A stretch of DNA of 64,000 bases from Schizochytrium sp. CCTCC M209059 (Eukaryota > Sar > Bigyra > Thraustochytrida > Thraustochytriidae), in contig KN805390.1 in NCBI GenBank assembly GCA_000818945.1, forward strand, positions 110,000 to 173,999, in the 5' to 3' direction. Position numbers and translations under genes: made by a program. How positions within the stretch are numbered: position 1 is the stretch's first letter; the number at the start of each line of letters is the position of its first letter. A model generated the notes under the pieces. The model saw nothing but the letters and a program-made list of their open reading frames with translations. It was not told the DNA's origin and searched no databases. Below are positions 18,503-28,288 of this stretch, piece after piece.

Positions 18503-19900
18503 ATGCGCCGTCAGGAGCCGCGAGAACAAGGTTGGTCCTTGCGTTTGCCTGCCGCATGGCAGTCGTCGATTGTTGTCCTCGTGGCCGCTGGCCTCACGAC
18601 ACGACTTGCGCTGCAAGTTGGCACAGACCTCTCGCAAACGGTTGTGCAGACCTGGACCACGGATGCAGTTGTTTTGCCGCGAGTAAAGCGAATTGCTTGG
18701 TCAGAGACAAATGGGTCCATTAAAGACATCGTGGCCAGAGGGCAGCCCATGATCATCGAGGGCGCGCCGACGCAGACATGGCCATGCGCTTCGTGGACCG
18801 AGGAAACAATACAAGAAAATATTGATGTCTTCTACGGAGTCAAAGAACAGGATGCAAGCCGTGCTTTTCGGTACTATCACGAAACAAAACCCTTGCGCGA
18901 TATGCCGCAAGTGCAACAGCAGCCTCTTTGGAGACGCACCGACCTTCGCACGGAAAGCTTCTTTGCAAGAATACGTCGCAGCGCGAGCTCGCCGTTCATG
19001 TACTTTAGCGCGGACCTCGACAGCTTCCCCGCCTTACGCAAAGGCGTTCCACGACGAGAGCCCAAGCTTCAGGCACCAGGCACAAAAGAAATGCTTGCCA
19101 ATTTGTGGATTGCTGGCAATGGTGTCGTGGCAGACACGCACTACGATACGAGCGAAAACGTTTATTTTCAGATTCGTCAGGAGAAGCGTTTCATTCTTCT
19201 TCCGCCGGCAGCAAGACATCATCTCGGTACTTTTCCCTTCTTACACCCGTTCTACCGTCAGGCGGTGCGACCTGTGCGCGCGAACGTTACGGGCGATGTC
19301 GACATTGAATTTGTACAAGCACTCGGCGGTCTTGAGGCTCATCTAAGACCCGGGGAGGTGCTCTTTGTTCCCTCGTTTTGGTTTCACAATGTTGAGGCGA
19401 TCGCCGAGAACTCTCGAGCGGCCATTTCGGTGAATCTATGGTCAGACTCGAAAGACTACACGACGGGAGAAGAGTTTTTCTCCGCACCTGTTCCTTTTGA
19501 AGAAGACTGGACCCCTGAAGAGCTCGTGTTGGGTCTCAACACTTTCGCAGATATGCTATTGCAAAGTCTTGCCCCAGAGGAGCGTCAGGAGGTCGTTCGA
19601 GCCTTGAAAGCGCAATATCAGAATGCGGTACTCAGCTCATCACACAGTTCAGGGTCTCTTTCATTCCAATCGTTACAACCCCAAAGTGCCGCGACGATCA
19701 ACTGCGATCGAGGCGACGAGAGCTTCAAAGAAAGCCTTTTGCAAGGCGTAGAGGGTTTTGCTTGGATTGCCCGACGCTTTTCGGGCCCAACCATTCGGAC
19801 GCTCTACGTGGGTTACTTTCTCGAAGTCCTCGCCAATTATTGCGTTGGCACCGAGAATGTCAAGGTATTTGTTGATCATTGCTTGCGTGATGAAGTCTAG
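18503..19900 (+). CDS. Membrane-anchored JmjC/cupin-8-type 2-oxoglutarate oxygenase
   Basis: 465 residues from the first in-frame ATG. A hydrophobic segment near residues 20-40 (SSIVVLVAAGLTTRLAL) with basic residues before it predicts a type II signal anchor, so the catalytic part would face the ER/Golgi lumen. The oxygenase core has the iron triad: His213 and Asp215 in THYD, and the distal His295 in FWFHNVEA. It also has GEVLFVPSFW, typical of the FIH/JMJD-type cupin-8 family. NLWIAGNGVVADTHYDTSENVYFQI matches the first metal-binding strand pair. Such enzymes hydroxylate or demethylate protein or RNA; a lumenal member could act on secretory proteins. The substrate is unknown. The C-terminal 110 residues are helical and unassigned. 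Confidence 0.8.
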   Translation: MRRQEPREQGWSLRLPAAWQSSIVVLVAAGLTTRLALQVGTDLSQTVVQTWTTDAVVLPRVKRIAWSETNGSIKDIVARGQPMIIEGAPTQTWPCASWTEETIQENIDVFYGVKEQDASRAFRYYHETKPLRDMPQVQQQPLWRRTDLRTESFFARIRRSASSPFMYFSADLDSFPALRKGVPRREPKLQAPGTKEMLANLWIAGNGVVADTHYDTSENVYFQIRQEKRFILLPPAARHHLGTFPFLHPFYRQAVRPVRANVTGDVDIEFVQALGGLEAHLRPGEVLFVPSFWFHNVEAIAENSRAAISVNLWSDSKDYTTGEEFFSAPVPFEEDWTPEELVLGLNTFADMLLQSLAPEERQEVVRALKAQYQNAVLSSSHSSGSLSFQSLQPQSAATINCDRGDESFKESLLQGVEGFAWIARRFSGPTIRTLYVGYFLEVLANYCVGTENVKVFVDHCLRDEV

Positions 19901-19918
19901 TATCCCACGACCGCGTAA

Positions 19919-19947
<29 letters not shown>
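19919..19947. repeat. (GA)n microsatellite
   Basis: About thirteen AG units directly after the stop of the JmjC gene. Confidence 0.9.
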
Positions 19948-19951
<4 letters not shown>

Positions 19952-20130
19952 ATCCATTGTGCCGTAAATACTGACTTGTAAATGTCAAAGGAAAAAAATG
20001 GCTGTTAATCTGAATCAGGGCTACTCGAGGAAGATCCGGTAGCCCAAGGCTGGCCCAGAACTGACAAATGGGCTTGTCACTCAGCGCTGCTTCTTCTTCG
20101 TTTGTTTCTTATCTTTCTTTTTTTTTGCCT

Positions 20131-20204
20131 TCTTCTTCCTCTTCTTCCTCTTCTTCCTCTTCTTCCTTTTCTTCCTCTTCTTCCTCTTCTTCCTCTTCTT
20201 CTCG
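20131..20204. repeat. Polypyrimidine CTTCTTCCT repeat
   Basis: The nine-base unit cttcttcct is repeated with small variants over about 70 bases. All bases are C or T, so triplex or H-DNA structure is possible. Confidence 0.85.
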
Positions 20205-20626
20205 AACAGCTCAGGATAGAGCGGAAGAAACGCTAGGACAGGCCTGCAAACGTGTATTCTTCATACAATGCAAGCTTCAGTGCTCCTCATATGAAAACTA
20301 TTAATCTCAGTCCATCACTTTAAGGCGACCAGCCAGAAAGTTTTAGCCAAAACCGAGGTTTTCCCGGAATCTCACACAAACCGGCTATCAGCCCTTCTAA
20401 TAGGGGACCTTCAGCTGCGATCCGGTATCCCTACTCCTATTCCATGGGGAGGCAACCGCCGCAAGATGGTCTCAATTTAAGGAACGTACATTTTTGGCTA
20501 ACGTTCGCGTTGAGGTCAAGAGGGGGGTTTGGCGAGGGAGGGCTGTGACCTAGTCAGCAGACGCAGAACGCCTCGCCTGCTCGTCCGCTCAACCGCAAGA
20601 TCGCGGAGGAGCTTGTTCACCCGTCT

Positions 20627-21742
20627 ATGAACGCGCTTCTACGTTTCTTTGCCCGGGCGCTACCTCTCAGGTGCTTCAAAGAAGAAAGAACAAGAGGGAT
20701 AATGCGCTTTCTTGCCGCCGTCGTGGTCTTCTATGTCACGCTGTCACTGCTTCGCTGGTACTATCTCTCCACTGCACCTTTGACTCAAGAGGTGCCATTC
20801 GAGAACTGTTTGCGCAGCGTCGCCGTGGAGGGACGTATCGATTTTTGGGCCGAGGCAGCACAGCGTGAAGGCCTACGCCGAGTGCAGCGCCAAATACCAC
20901 TGCGCATAAGCCTAATGCACATTCCGAAGACCTCTGGCGTCTCTTTGTACCGTCACTTTCTCAATAACAATCTCACAAAAAAGCTCATTAAGTTTCAGAG
21001 GTCGAGCCCTGGGAAGGACGAAAATTGTCTGCAGGAGGTTTGGCAGGACGGACTGCCAGTAGGCACAATGTTTCGCCAGCCTCATGCTCATGTCTACTCG
21101 CAGTTTCTCGAGTGCACTTACGATAATTGGGGCAAGGCTGCTACGAAAGACACCGCGTTTCCACGCGGCGCTACTCATGACGAAGCTAAGGGCATTACAC
21201 CGGACTTTGATGCATGGCTTCACCACTTTAGCCAGGAGAAAGCAAAACTCACCGCGAATCCTTTGTATACGGTGGATTACTTCAATTGTTATTACCCAGA
21301 CAACATGCAGGCCCGCTATTTGCTCCGCTGGGAGGATCGATCCCGGCAGGGGCGAAAGATGCCGCACACGTGTCACGGCCCGGCACTCGACAATACACTG
21401 CCTATTAGCGCTGCGCGAGAGCTGATCAATGAGCTTTGGTTCGTTGGTATTCTGGAGCACTCTGCACTTTCGTTTTGCATATTTGAGTTCCAGGTGCGCG
21501 GCAATGTCAACGAGAATTGTCTGTGTGGCACACCAGACCTGAAAATGCATTGGGAGTCACATTTCGTTCCCAAACACTCGGTGAAACGGCTCAAGCCTGT
21601 TACGCTCTCCCTCATAGATAATCTCGTATCGGAAGACGTACAAATCTACGCAATCGCTCGTGAGATATTCTATCGCCGCGCGCTCGCAGTGCAGCGGCGC
21701 CTCGGCGTTTGCCTTACAGGTGTTGAGGAGGCTGCTCCATGA
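20627..21742 (+). CDS. Golgi-type sulfotransferase-like type II membrane protein
   Basis: 371 residues. A basic N-terminus is followed by a hydrophobic segment (about residues 26-46), the usual signal anchor of Golgi enzymes. HIPKTSGVSLYRHF at 98-111 matches the 5'-phosphosulfate loop of the PAPS-dependent carbohydrate sulfotransferase family. FRQPHAHVYSQFLECTYDNW, about 50 residues later, sits where the 3'-phosphate-binding R-x(n)-S motif occurs, though the usual Arg is replaced by an FRQPHAH arrangement. WFVGILEHSALSF resembles the WxGxxE part of this family. It would sulfate a glycan or protein in the Golgi lumen. Confidence is good for the fold and moderate for activity. Confidence 0.7.
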   Translation: MNALLRFFARALPLRCFKEERTRGIMRFLAAVVVFYVTLSLLRWYYLSTAPLTQEVPFENCLRSVAVEGRIDFWAEAAQREGLRRVQRQIPLRISLMHIPKTSGVSLYRHFLNNNLTKKLIKFQRSSPGKDENCLQEVWQDGLPVGTMFRQPHAHVYSQFLECTYDNWGKAATKDTAFPRGATHDEAKGITPDFDAWLHHFSQEKAKLTANPLYTVDYFNCYYPDNMQARYLLRWEDRSRQGRKMPHTCHGPALDNTLPISAARELINELWFVGILEHSALSFCIFEFQVRGNVNENCLCGTPDLKMHWESHFVPKHSVKRLKPVTLSLIDNLVSEDVQIYAIAREIFYRRALAVQRRLGVCLTGVEEAAP

Positions 21743-23794
21743 TGCAACGTTGGGAGTAAAGTCGTGTGCTTGCGCAAACGTCCTGGGTCTTCTAGACGTC
21801 ACACTGATATCTAATTCTCGAAGAACGCTCGAGCAACAGCGGCTGTCAGCTCCTCGAGACGTAGAAGTTCGCTTCGATCGCGGAGTGCAGCCTCGAGCAC
21901 GTGACTTGGTCGCGCAAGAAAGGATCGTTGCCCGGCTAACTCTTTCAGGTTACACGCTTTTGCTTGCCGCATAGAGGGAAAGTCTGTGAAAGACGTTGCT
22001 GACGGGTTCGAGATGAAAGATATTGACTCGAGCTTTCTCACATGGAGAGTCGACCCGGAAGGCAATGGCACACATGGCGCTCTATCGTCCAAGTTTTCGG
22101 AAGTCGTGTTTCGCGAACGTGCTTTCCAGGCCCTTCTATAAGCGCGCAAGCCACTGTAATTCATGCAAAATGTGAACTTTGATTCCAAATAATAATATGA
22201 TCCATTCACTTAAGCCGCTCTTTCTCTTGATCGAAGCTGTCAAGGCAGCCTTTGTTGACGCTATGGAAGACCCGGTTTCATTGACCGTCTTTTGTGCCGG
22301 GTGCATTTCCAAACATCGTCGCGCAGTGGTGCTTGCACGGCACGTACAGGCCTACAGACTCTTCACCTTTTTTCCTTTCTTTTTTAGAAATTAGTTTAAG
22401 CAAGGGTTCAGACTCCGGCGCGAACTTATGGCACGGCATTGTGCTGGCTCGCAACTCTGCGCGTTCCCATGGCGCGGGTCTGATCGGTATTCATTGTTCC
22501 TATATCGTGTCGTTCGATGTCTCTTATAAAATACTTGGCTTTCCTCCTGACAAAAGATCTTTGGAAAGGTCCACATCTTTATTGTGGTCCAACTACACGA
22601 GACTTGGGTTCAAAGATGCCCTCACCACTACTGTGGCGCTGCCGTATGCTCACGTCATTTCCATTCTTGACGCCGGCGGGCTAGCTGGCCAGCAGGCCAG
22701 CTGGCCATCACCCAATTCTAGTTTTCCCTACCCTCGGTTAAAAACCAATTCTTCAGACTTCAAACTATGACACAACGAATGAACGGCAGAGGGTCTTGAA
22801 TGAGATTAAATTCAAGGCGTGCAGACTAATTTTGAGCGTATTTGAAGGGATCGCGCAAATAAAACTTCGTTCGATTTCTCGTCCAGGTTCAGATCGCTTG
22901 CCAGGGGCAGTCGAGACGACTGTCTTAATTCTTTCTCGAAATACGGACTGGAACCCGGGCGCACGACCGCGAAATGATCGTGGATAGTCACACTTCAGAT
23001 TGCGTGTTCTCCTGCGGGGTACCGGCTTTCTTCAAAAGATATTGTTTCTATGGATGGGGATGAGTGAATCGATGCATGAGAAATTCTCGTCCTGGTTTTT
23101 CAAGCTCCTTAGCGAGAAAATCATCTAGAGGTACCATGGGTATAACCGAGGCATCAACCCACACTCCCCCGTTCTTTCACAGCAGTTCGAAACGCGCCGA
23201 ATCAGACAAATGTGAAAATCTCCTCTCCGCTGTAGTAGGTTGGTGTTAAATTTATCCACCTCAGAGTCGCACTTTAATCTTTTGCTTCCTTCTCTCTTGA
23301 GCGAATACAACGTAACCTTAGTCGTCCGTTCTTTCGTCTGTTTATTCGTTGATCGCGGTCCGCAAGGTTACAATATCGTGCCCGCCTCTTTCTCGACCTC
23401 AGCGCAGCCGAGTAGTTCTGCCCGCCGCACGTACAGTAATCCTCGCTTGCTTTGCCTCTTGATATTCTACTTTGCAGGCATGTTCCCCAATTCTGTGAAG
23501 CCCTTCCTCTATTCTTGATGACCTCGGGCTCGGCTGGCATCCTACCCCTCCGGACGGCCGAGGGTCAAATTGACAAGCGAAACTCACTTCCTCTTTTTTC
23601 TTTTTATCGAGACCGCCTCAAATAAGGCAGTAAAAACTAACCCCGGCTAACAGTTTCGGGTAGGGTAAAGTCTTTAAAACGGTCCACCGTTAAAATGGGT
23701 CGACTTGGGCGGCGTGGCTTTTGACTAGGAGTCAACTAAGGCGCACTAGAATCGAAAGCCGCTGACTTCGAAATGGATTAGCCGGGGTGGTTAG
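21743..23794. other. Gene-poor stretch
   Basis: Many stops occur in all frames and no domain is recognisable. The base composition is lower in GC than the flanking genes, with scattered AT-rich patches. An 8-base inverted repeat (agctggcc / ggccagct, 4-base loop) lies at 22683-22702. It may be decayed mobile-element DNA, since a transposase remnant follows directly. Confidence 0.5.
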
Positions 23795-24538
23795 GCACCG
23801 AAGGGCTGGACATCCAATGAACTCTTCATCGAGTGAGCCCCACATGCTCGTACACTGGATCGAGACGAGCTTCTTCCCCCCTTCGGCGGGCCCGTGGAGG
23901 GTTGCCTCTGGCACATCCTAATTCTGAATGGGCATGGGTCGCACAAGATCTGCTTGGCGACGCTCAAACTCCTCAAGAACGAACGGATCATGGTCACATG
24001 CATGCCGTCCCGCATGAGCTCGGATTTCCAGCAACTTGATAAGAGAATCTTCAAGCCCTTCAAGAACGCCTACAAGAAGCATGTTCAGAATGTGACGAAG
24101 TTGCACGGTGCGCAAGCTATGAACTAGTACCGGATCCTGAAGTTCGCCGAGCTCACGTTGGCAGAGGCCGCTACACCACCAAGGATAAAGCTCGCGTTCA
24201 GGACCACCGGGCTCTGGCCACTCAACTCGAAATGGCCCGCCAACCACCTCGAACACCTCCCTCACAGTGGCCTTTTTGACCTCGGCCGGTCGACCAGTAG
24301 AGCGACAAAGCAGCTCGCAGAAGTCGTCCCAGCGTCAACGCCGGAGGCGCCATTGCCCGAATTGCGTGGTTTCAGACTGACGTGCAAGCCTTTGCAGGCT
24401 CTCTGGGGCCATACTGCAGACCTGCAGGCCTGGCTAGGTGACGAGCACGTCGACATGGTCGCGAGGAGTATCTCGTCCGACTCAACCATGAAGGTCATGG
24501 TCCTCGACACGCAGTTCGTTGCGTGGTGGACGGAGTGA
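23795..24538 (+). pseudogene. Decayed pogo/Tigger-type (DDE_1) transposase fragment
   Basis: One frame from 23795 to 24538 reads KGWTSNELFIE, stop, then LILNGHGSH, VTCMPSRMSSDFQQLDKRIFKPFKNAY, stop, then AFRTTGLWPLN. These match, in order, the GWT...W region, the LLLDGHGSH catalytic block, the PPHSSHxLQPLDxxxFxPLKxxY block and the F..TGIWPL motif of pogo-like Tc1/mariner transposases. Breaks are TGA at 23834 (in place of the expected Trp), TAG at 24125, and a stop at 23792 that cuts off the N-terminal half. The catalytic Asp of the DGHGSH block is Asn here (AAT). The element is dead. The N-terminal DNA-binding helix-turn-helix region and terminal inverted repeats were not found. Confidence 0.8.
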
Positions 24539-25105
24539 ACTCTCGACAAAGATTGCGCGCGGGGGGGGTGCGCCTGGCACTGGGAAGAACCTCGCATCGC
24601 AGCTCGCGGACCGAGAGATCTTGTAGTTTCCGTGCCACGCGGCCGGTAACCACTGGACTTGCATGTTCGCCTTCCTTCACGAGCGCCGCTTCGAGTTCTT
24701 TGATCCGCTCGGTAGGCCGCAAACCATTTTTGATGCTGTTTGCCGGGACATCATCCATAGCATTTCTCGCTCTGAGGACTTCATCGACACATCCTCGGAG
24801 CCACGTTTCTGCCACCAAGCGACAGCAGGGTTGCACGGAGGATCGCAGCTGGGGTGACAAGTGTGGTCAACACAAGCACGCACGATGAGTTTCTCGAGCA
24901 GCGCAAACAAGACCGGGTCACGCAGCGTGAAACCGACGCGTAGAAGAAGCGAGTGCAATTCGCTGAGGAGGGCGATGTTGAGTTACTCTTGATCCAGCTA
25001 GCAGCCGAGTTGCCAAATGTCTTCTGTTACAATCGAGGCGAAAGGATGACCAAGTAAGTTCTTGCCAGATATCTCGAGCTGCAGGGTGATCGGATAAGCC
25101 TGGCG

Positions 25106-25525
25106 ATGTCAAGGTCCGCCCTACTCGAATGCATTCGCGCTCTGAAGACCAATCAAACTGGCACCTTGTCTCCTACGACAACTCCTGCTGCATCGATCTC
25201 TCACTCCAGTTCTTCGATGGCCGCAAGTTCTGCAGCATCACCTGCTCTAGATACCACCGTGGCCTCCACTCCGCAGAACGAAGTCATCTCGGCAGACGAG
25301 GAAGCTCTCATCATAAAGGCGTTGACCGCGAAGGCAGCTTCTTGCACCGACTTCGGGTTTACCCGCTTGCGCAAGAAGGTCACACGATCAGTCATTTTGC
25401 AGTACCTCAAGGTCGAAGGCTTGCGTGTTCCGTGGCGTGTTCCTCGCAACGACCTCATGCGAACCGTTCATAATCACATACGGAGCACCTCCAGCGCTTC
25501 GGCGCTGCCACCGATGCCCTCGTAG
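25106..25525 (+). CDS. Hypothetical 139-residue open frame
   Basis: It starts at an ATG and has no in-frame stop for 139 codons. The first 65 residues are Ser/Thr/Ala-rich. Residues 70-130 could form helices (EEALIIKALTAKAAS, DLMRTVHNHIRS). It lies next to a dead transposase and an assembly gap, so it may be mobile-element debris or chance. No family is recognised. Confidence 0.2.
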   Translation: MSRSALLECIRALKTNQTGTLSPTTTPAASISHSSSSMAASSAASPALDTTVASTPQNEVISADEEALIIKALTAKAASCTDFGFTRLRKKVTRSVILQYLKVEGLRVPWRVPRNDLMRTVHNHIRSTSSASALPPMPS

Positions 25526-25686
25526 GGCATCTCGACGAGCGCGTGGCGCTGCTGACGTCCTCCAGTGGCGACAACTGCATTTCCATCCCCAAAACGATGC
25601 AAATGTGCATGCCCCATATAAACAATAGGCAAATATCCGCTTGAGTATGTAACTCGCTAAATACCCCTCTCCCAATACCCCCCCCC

Positions 25687-25772
25687 NNNNNNNNNNNNNN
25701 NNNNNNNNNNNNNNNNNNNNNNNNNNNNNNNNNNNNNNNNNNNNNNNNNNNNNNNNNNNNNNNNNNNNNNNN
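25687..25772. other. Assembly gap (86 N) between poly-C runs
   Basis: 86 unknown bases are flanked by CCCCCC on the left and eleven C on the right. The true length and content cannot be known. Confidence 0.99.
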
Positions 25773-26270
25773 CCCCCCCCCCCAATTTTGAGGCCAGCAG
25801 CCCCGTGGGGAGCCTCGAACGCTCAACTTTGAACTACTCTCGCTCCTCCAAAACTCGACCTAAACCTTTACTGGAGATTTTGCGCAGTCCGCCGTGGCAC
25901 GGGCCTGTCCTGTGTCCCGCTTCGATGCTCGCGCGTGGACTTGCTGAAGAAATTTTCTAAACATTACGAAACCATGTCGAACCTTAAGGTGTTAGTACCC
26001 TAGTAGCACTATCGGCGAATTATTTTCACCGAAGGCAAGGCCTATGCCTAGGCTCTACTTTTACCCGAAGTTTCCGGCTGACCAATCGGAACCTACCTTT
26101 TTTTCTAAATACTACGGGACATCCATAATCAATCAGTAGCCACACAGCAGCGTTGTGCTGGACAATGCACCGACAATGAATGAACGAAAACGGGCCAGAT
26201 CGTTCCTCAAACGATCCTTTTTGGTTCTTTGCAGAATAAGCAAGGTGCAATCTTTTCGATCCAGCGCGCC

Positions 26271-26310
26271 GCAGCAGCAGCAGCAGCAGCAGCAGGAGGA
26301 GGAGGAGCAG
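26271..26310. repeat. (GCA)n-(GGA)n trinucleotide repeat
   Basis: About eight GCA units followed by about five GGA units in the leader of the NADAR gene. In the NADAR frame they would read poly-Ala then poly-Gly if translation began upstream. Confidence 0.9.
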
Positions 26311-26372
26311 ACCTGCAACGCGGTGTTCGTGGCCCGAGGAATCTCCAAGAACATCGAGGCTTCGCATTTAGC

Positions 26373-27182
26373 ATGGGTAAACGTACAAAGATGGAGAAGG
26401 ATATGAGTGATACCGCGGAATCGAAGGATGATTCGGTTGTGTCTTCAGCCACTCGAGAAGGTCAGAGGCAAAAGCGAAAGCTCTCTGCAAACACTACAAA
26501 GAAGATCTTGTCGGGGCCGACCACGAAGCAATCGAAGATGCTCCCGTTCTTTGGCAAGACGCATGCATTCTCGCAATGGCACGCATGTTCGTTCACCGAT
26601 CCTTTGAATGAAGTGCAATACAATTGTTGTGAGCAGTTCATGATGGCACAAAAAGCAAGCCTATTCAAGGACGAGGCCTCGCTCGAAAAGATTATGGCCT
26701 CTGCCTCTCCCGGCGAACAAAAGCGTCTCGGTCGCAAGGTTCGCAACTTTGATGACCGCGTGTGGAAGCAATATCGTCTTGCTTTTGTTGCTCGAGGGAA
26801 TCTGCTCAAGTTTTCACAGAACAGAGAGCTGCAAGACACTCTTTTAGCAAGCGGGGACAAGATCATTGTTGAGGCCTGCCGTGACGCTATCTGGGGAAGT
26901 GGCAAACCGAAAAGTCATCCCAAGGCATTCGATCAAACTACATGGGGCCTGAATCTCTTGGGTCTTGCGCTCATGAGCGCTCGAGAAATCATTGCGAAGC
27001 AAGGCGCAGGCTTTGATTTTGTGATTTCCAATTCAGCCTTTTACAGCAACCCTAAGGCGCAAAGTGACATAATTAGAGCCCAGCAGCTCATGGCTTGCTC
27101 TACCACAATGAAAGATTTCGCATCTGCAAAAGAATCGTCTAAAATCATGGCTTTCCCATCCACGTCTGGCGCTAAAGAATAA
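26373..27182 (+). CDS. NADAR/YbiA-like N-glycosidase family protein
   Basis: 269 residues from the ATG at 26373. After a basic, disordered 55-residue start, the core runs LPFFGKTHAFSQWH, CCEQFMMAQKA, ARKVR-like GRKVRNFDDRVWKQYR, then AIWGSGK and TTWGLNLLGLALMSARE. This is the conserved order of the NADAR (DUF1768) superfamily, including YbiA. Those proteins hydrolyse N-glycosidic bonds, in early riboflavin-pathway intermediates or ADP-ribosylated nucleic acids. Glu87 in CCEQF is in the place of the catalytic Glu. Trp in WGLN closes the family signature. A nuclear or cytosolic location is likely because of the Lys/Arg-rich start. It could begin upstream through a poly-Ala region at 26229 or a missing first exon, but no ATG there is in frame. 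Confidence 0.8.
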   Translation: MGKRTKMEKDMSDTAESKDDSVVSSATREGQRQKRKLSANTTKKILSGPTTKQSKMLPFFGKTHAFSQWHACSFTDPLNEVQYNCCEQFMMAQKASLFKDEASLEKIMASASPGEQKRLGRKVRNFDDRVWKQYRLAFVARGNLLKFSQNRELQDTLLASGDKIIVEACRDAIWGSGKPKSHPKAFDQTTWGLNLLGLALMSAREIIAKQGAGFDFVISNSAFYSNPKAQSDIIRAQQLMACSTTMKDFASAKESSKIMAFPSTSGAKE

Positions 27183-28288
27183 TCTATATCTGTCAAACGA
27201 GTGGTTTTCTGAAGACAAAAATAAATTGTCGCGATTATTCTGTCAGTTGTTCTGTCGTGAAACTGCCCGAATTTGATGTCGCAGTCGCAAAAAGCGCTTA
27301 TGAGTCGATCACCAGGATGGATGGAAGGAAAGCTGGATCTAGGCCGTAGCGCTGAAGATCGTGCTAGTTTCGTTTTGTAGAAGCAAATGGTAATGATTCT
27401 TTTCATTGCCGGGCAGTTTTCCTGTTCTGTCGTAAAACTGCCCTTGCAGAGCCTCGCCTCACGTGTAAAACCGCCCGTGAAAACCGTCATGCTCCTGTAA
27501 AACTGCCAGCCACACCGCACGTGACTGTTTCCAACATGCCTACGCCGCAGCCAGGAGCCGCCACCTGATGCTACGCGGCGGTGTGCCGGATTGCGCTCGG
27601 GTCAGCACGTGGCAACAGCCGCGGCGGCTGGCCCTCGCGACGGCGTTCCTGCGAGAGAACGGGAAACCGGCCCAAAGAGGGCCGCGCGTTCAAAATAGGC
27701 CGTTTCCTTTTCGAGCCCAACTGTCACGAGCGAAAGACGCGGGCAAGGGAAAAAACAATGGATGGAATAAACGCGCAAAGAACAAACTTTGACGGCATGC
27801 ATTGACAGTGAATGCCGTGCATGCGTGAACGCAAGGAGAGGAAAGGGATCGAGTGATCGATCGAGTGGTTGATTGACTTGTTGACACGTCCGTCGAGGAC
27901 AGCGCGGACGCCGCTTGGGCTGCTTCTCTGCTCTCGCGCGGCAGCCTCGCCGCTTTCTCTCATCGCGGTCCACGCGCGCGCGACCGACGTTTCGAGGGAG
28001 AGAAACAAAAAACGCGAAGAGGGAAAGGCAAACGAGAGAGGCGACAGCGGGCGGCGAGCACCGCCGGGCAAGGCGGCCGCTGCGACGGGCCTCCCCCCCC
28101 CCCCCCCACGGTCGTAGCTGGGCTGTGCTGTAGATTTTGAGGTTCGTAGGAAAAGAGAAGATAACAACGAGAAAGAAAAAGATAAAAAGGCTGCCCTAGG
28201 TCGCTCGCTCATCTGAAGTCTCGCCAAGGACGAGGTGACCGCGCAAAGCACTCACCCAAAGAACAGAACAAGATAGTAAGAGGGTAAG
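27183..28288. other. Intergenic with AAACTGCC repeats and EXO1 leader
   Basis: No gene is seen. It contains four copies of a (T)GTAAAACTGCC-like word (27258-27510), a perfect 10-base stem-loop at 27411-27443, and a poly-C run (28090-28107). Confidence 0.5.
27411..27443. repeat. Stem-loop from GGGCAGTTTT inverted repeat
   Basis: gggcagtttt (27411-27420) and aaaactgccc (27434-27443) are perfect reverse complements separated by 13 bases. The word recurs as variants nearby at about 27257, 27460 and 27495. Confidence 0.8.

Larger units (their letters stand above)
19901..20626. other. Intergenic with GA and TTC/TCC microsatellites
   Basis: No gene is seen. It holds (GA)n at 19919-19947 and a long CTT/CCT pyrimidine tract at 20131-20204. 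The stretch 20320-20560 is ordinary sequence with nothing I recognise. Confidence 0.5.
24539..26372. other. Gene-poor stretch with assembly gap
   Basis: No confident gene is seen. An ATG-initiated frame at 25106-25525 (139 codons, Ser/Thr/Ala-rich start, helical end with LRKKVTRSVILQYLK) is possible but unsupported. The gap lies at 25687-25772. The last part (26220-26372) leads into the NADAR gene and has a pyrimidine-AG (ctttgcag, ending 26234) that could be a splice acceptor. Confidence 0.4.

Noticed and set aside
20068..20304. Ser-rich frame
   Set aside because: Made by the CTT/CCT microsatellite.
23064..23540. Small frames in the gene-poor stretch
   Set aside because: Below about 100 codons with no recognisable motif; consistent with chance.
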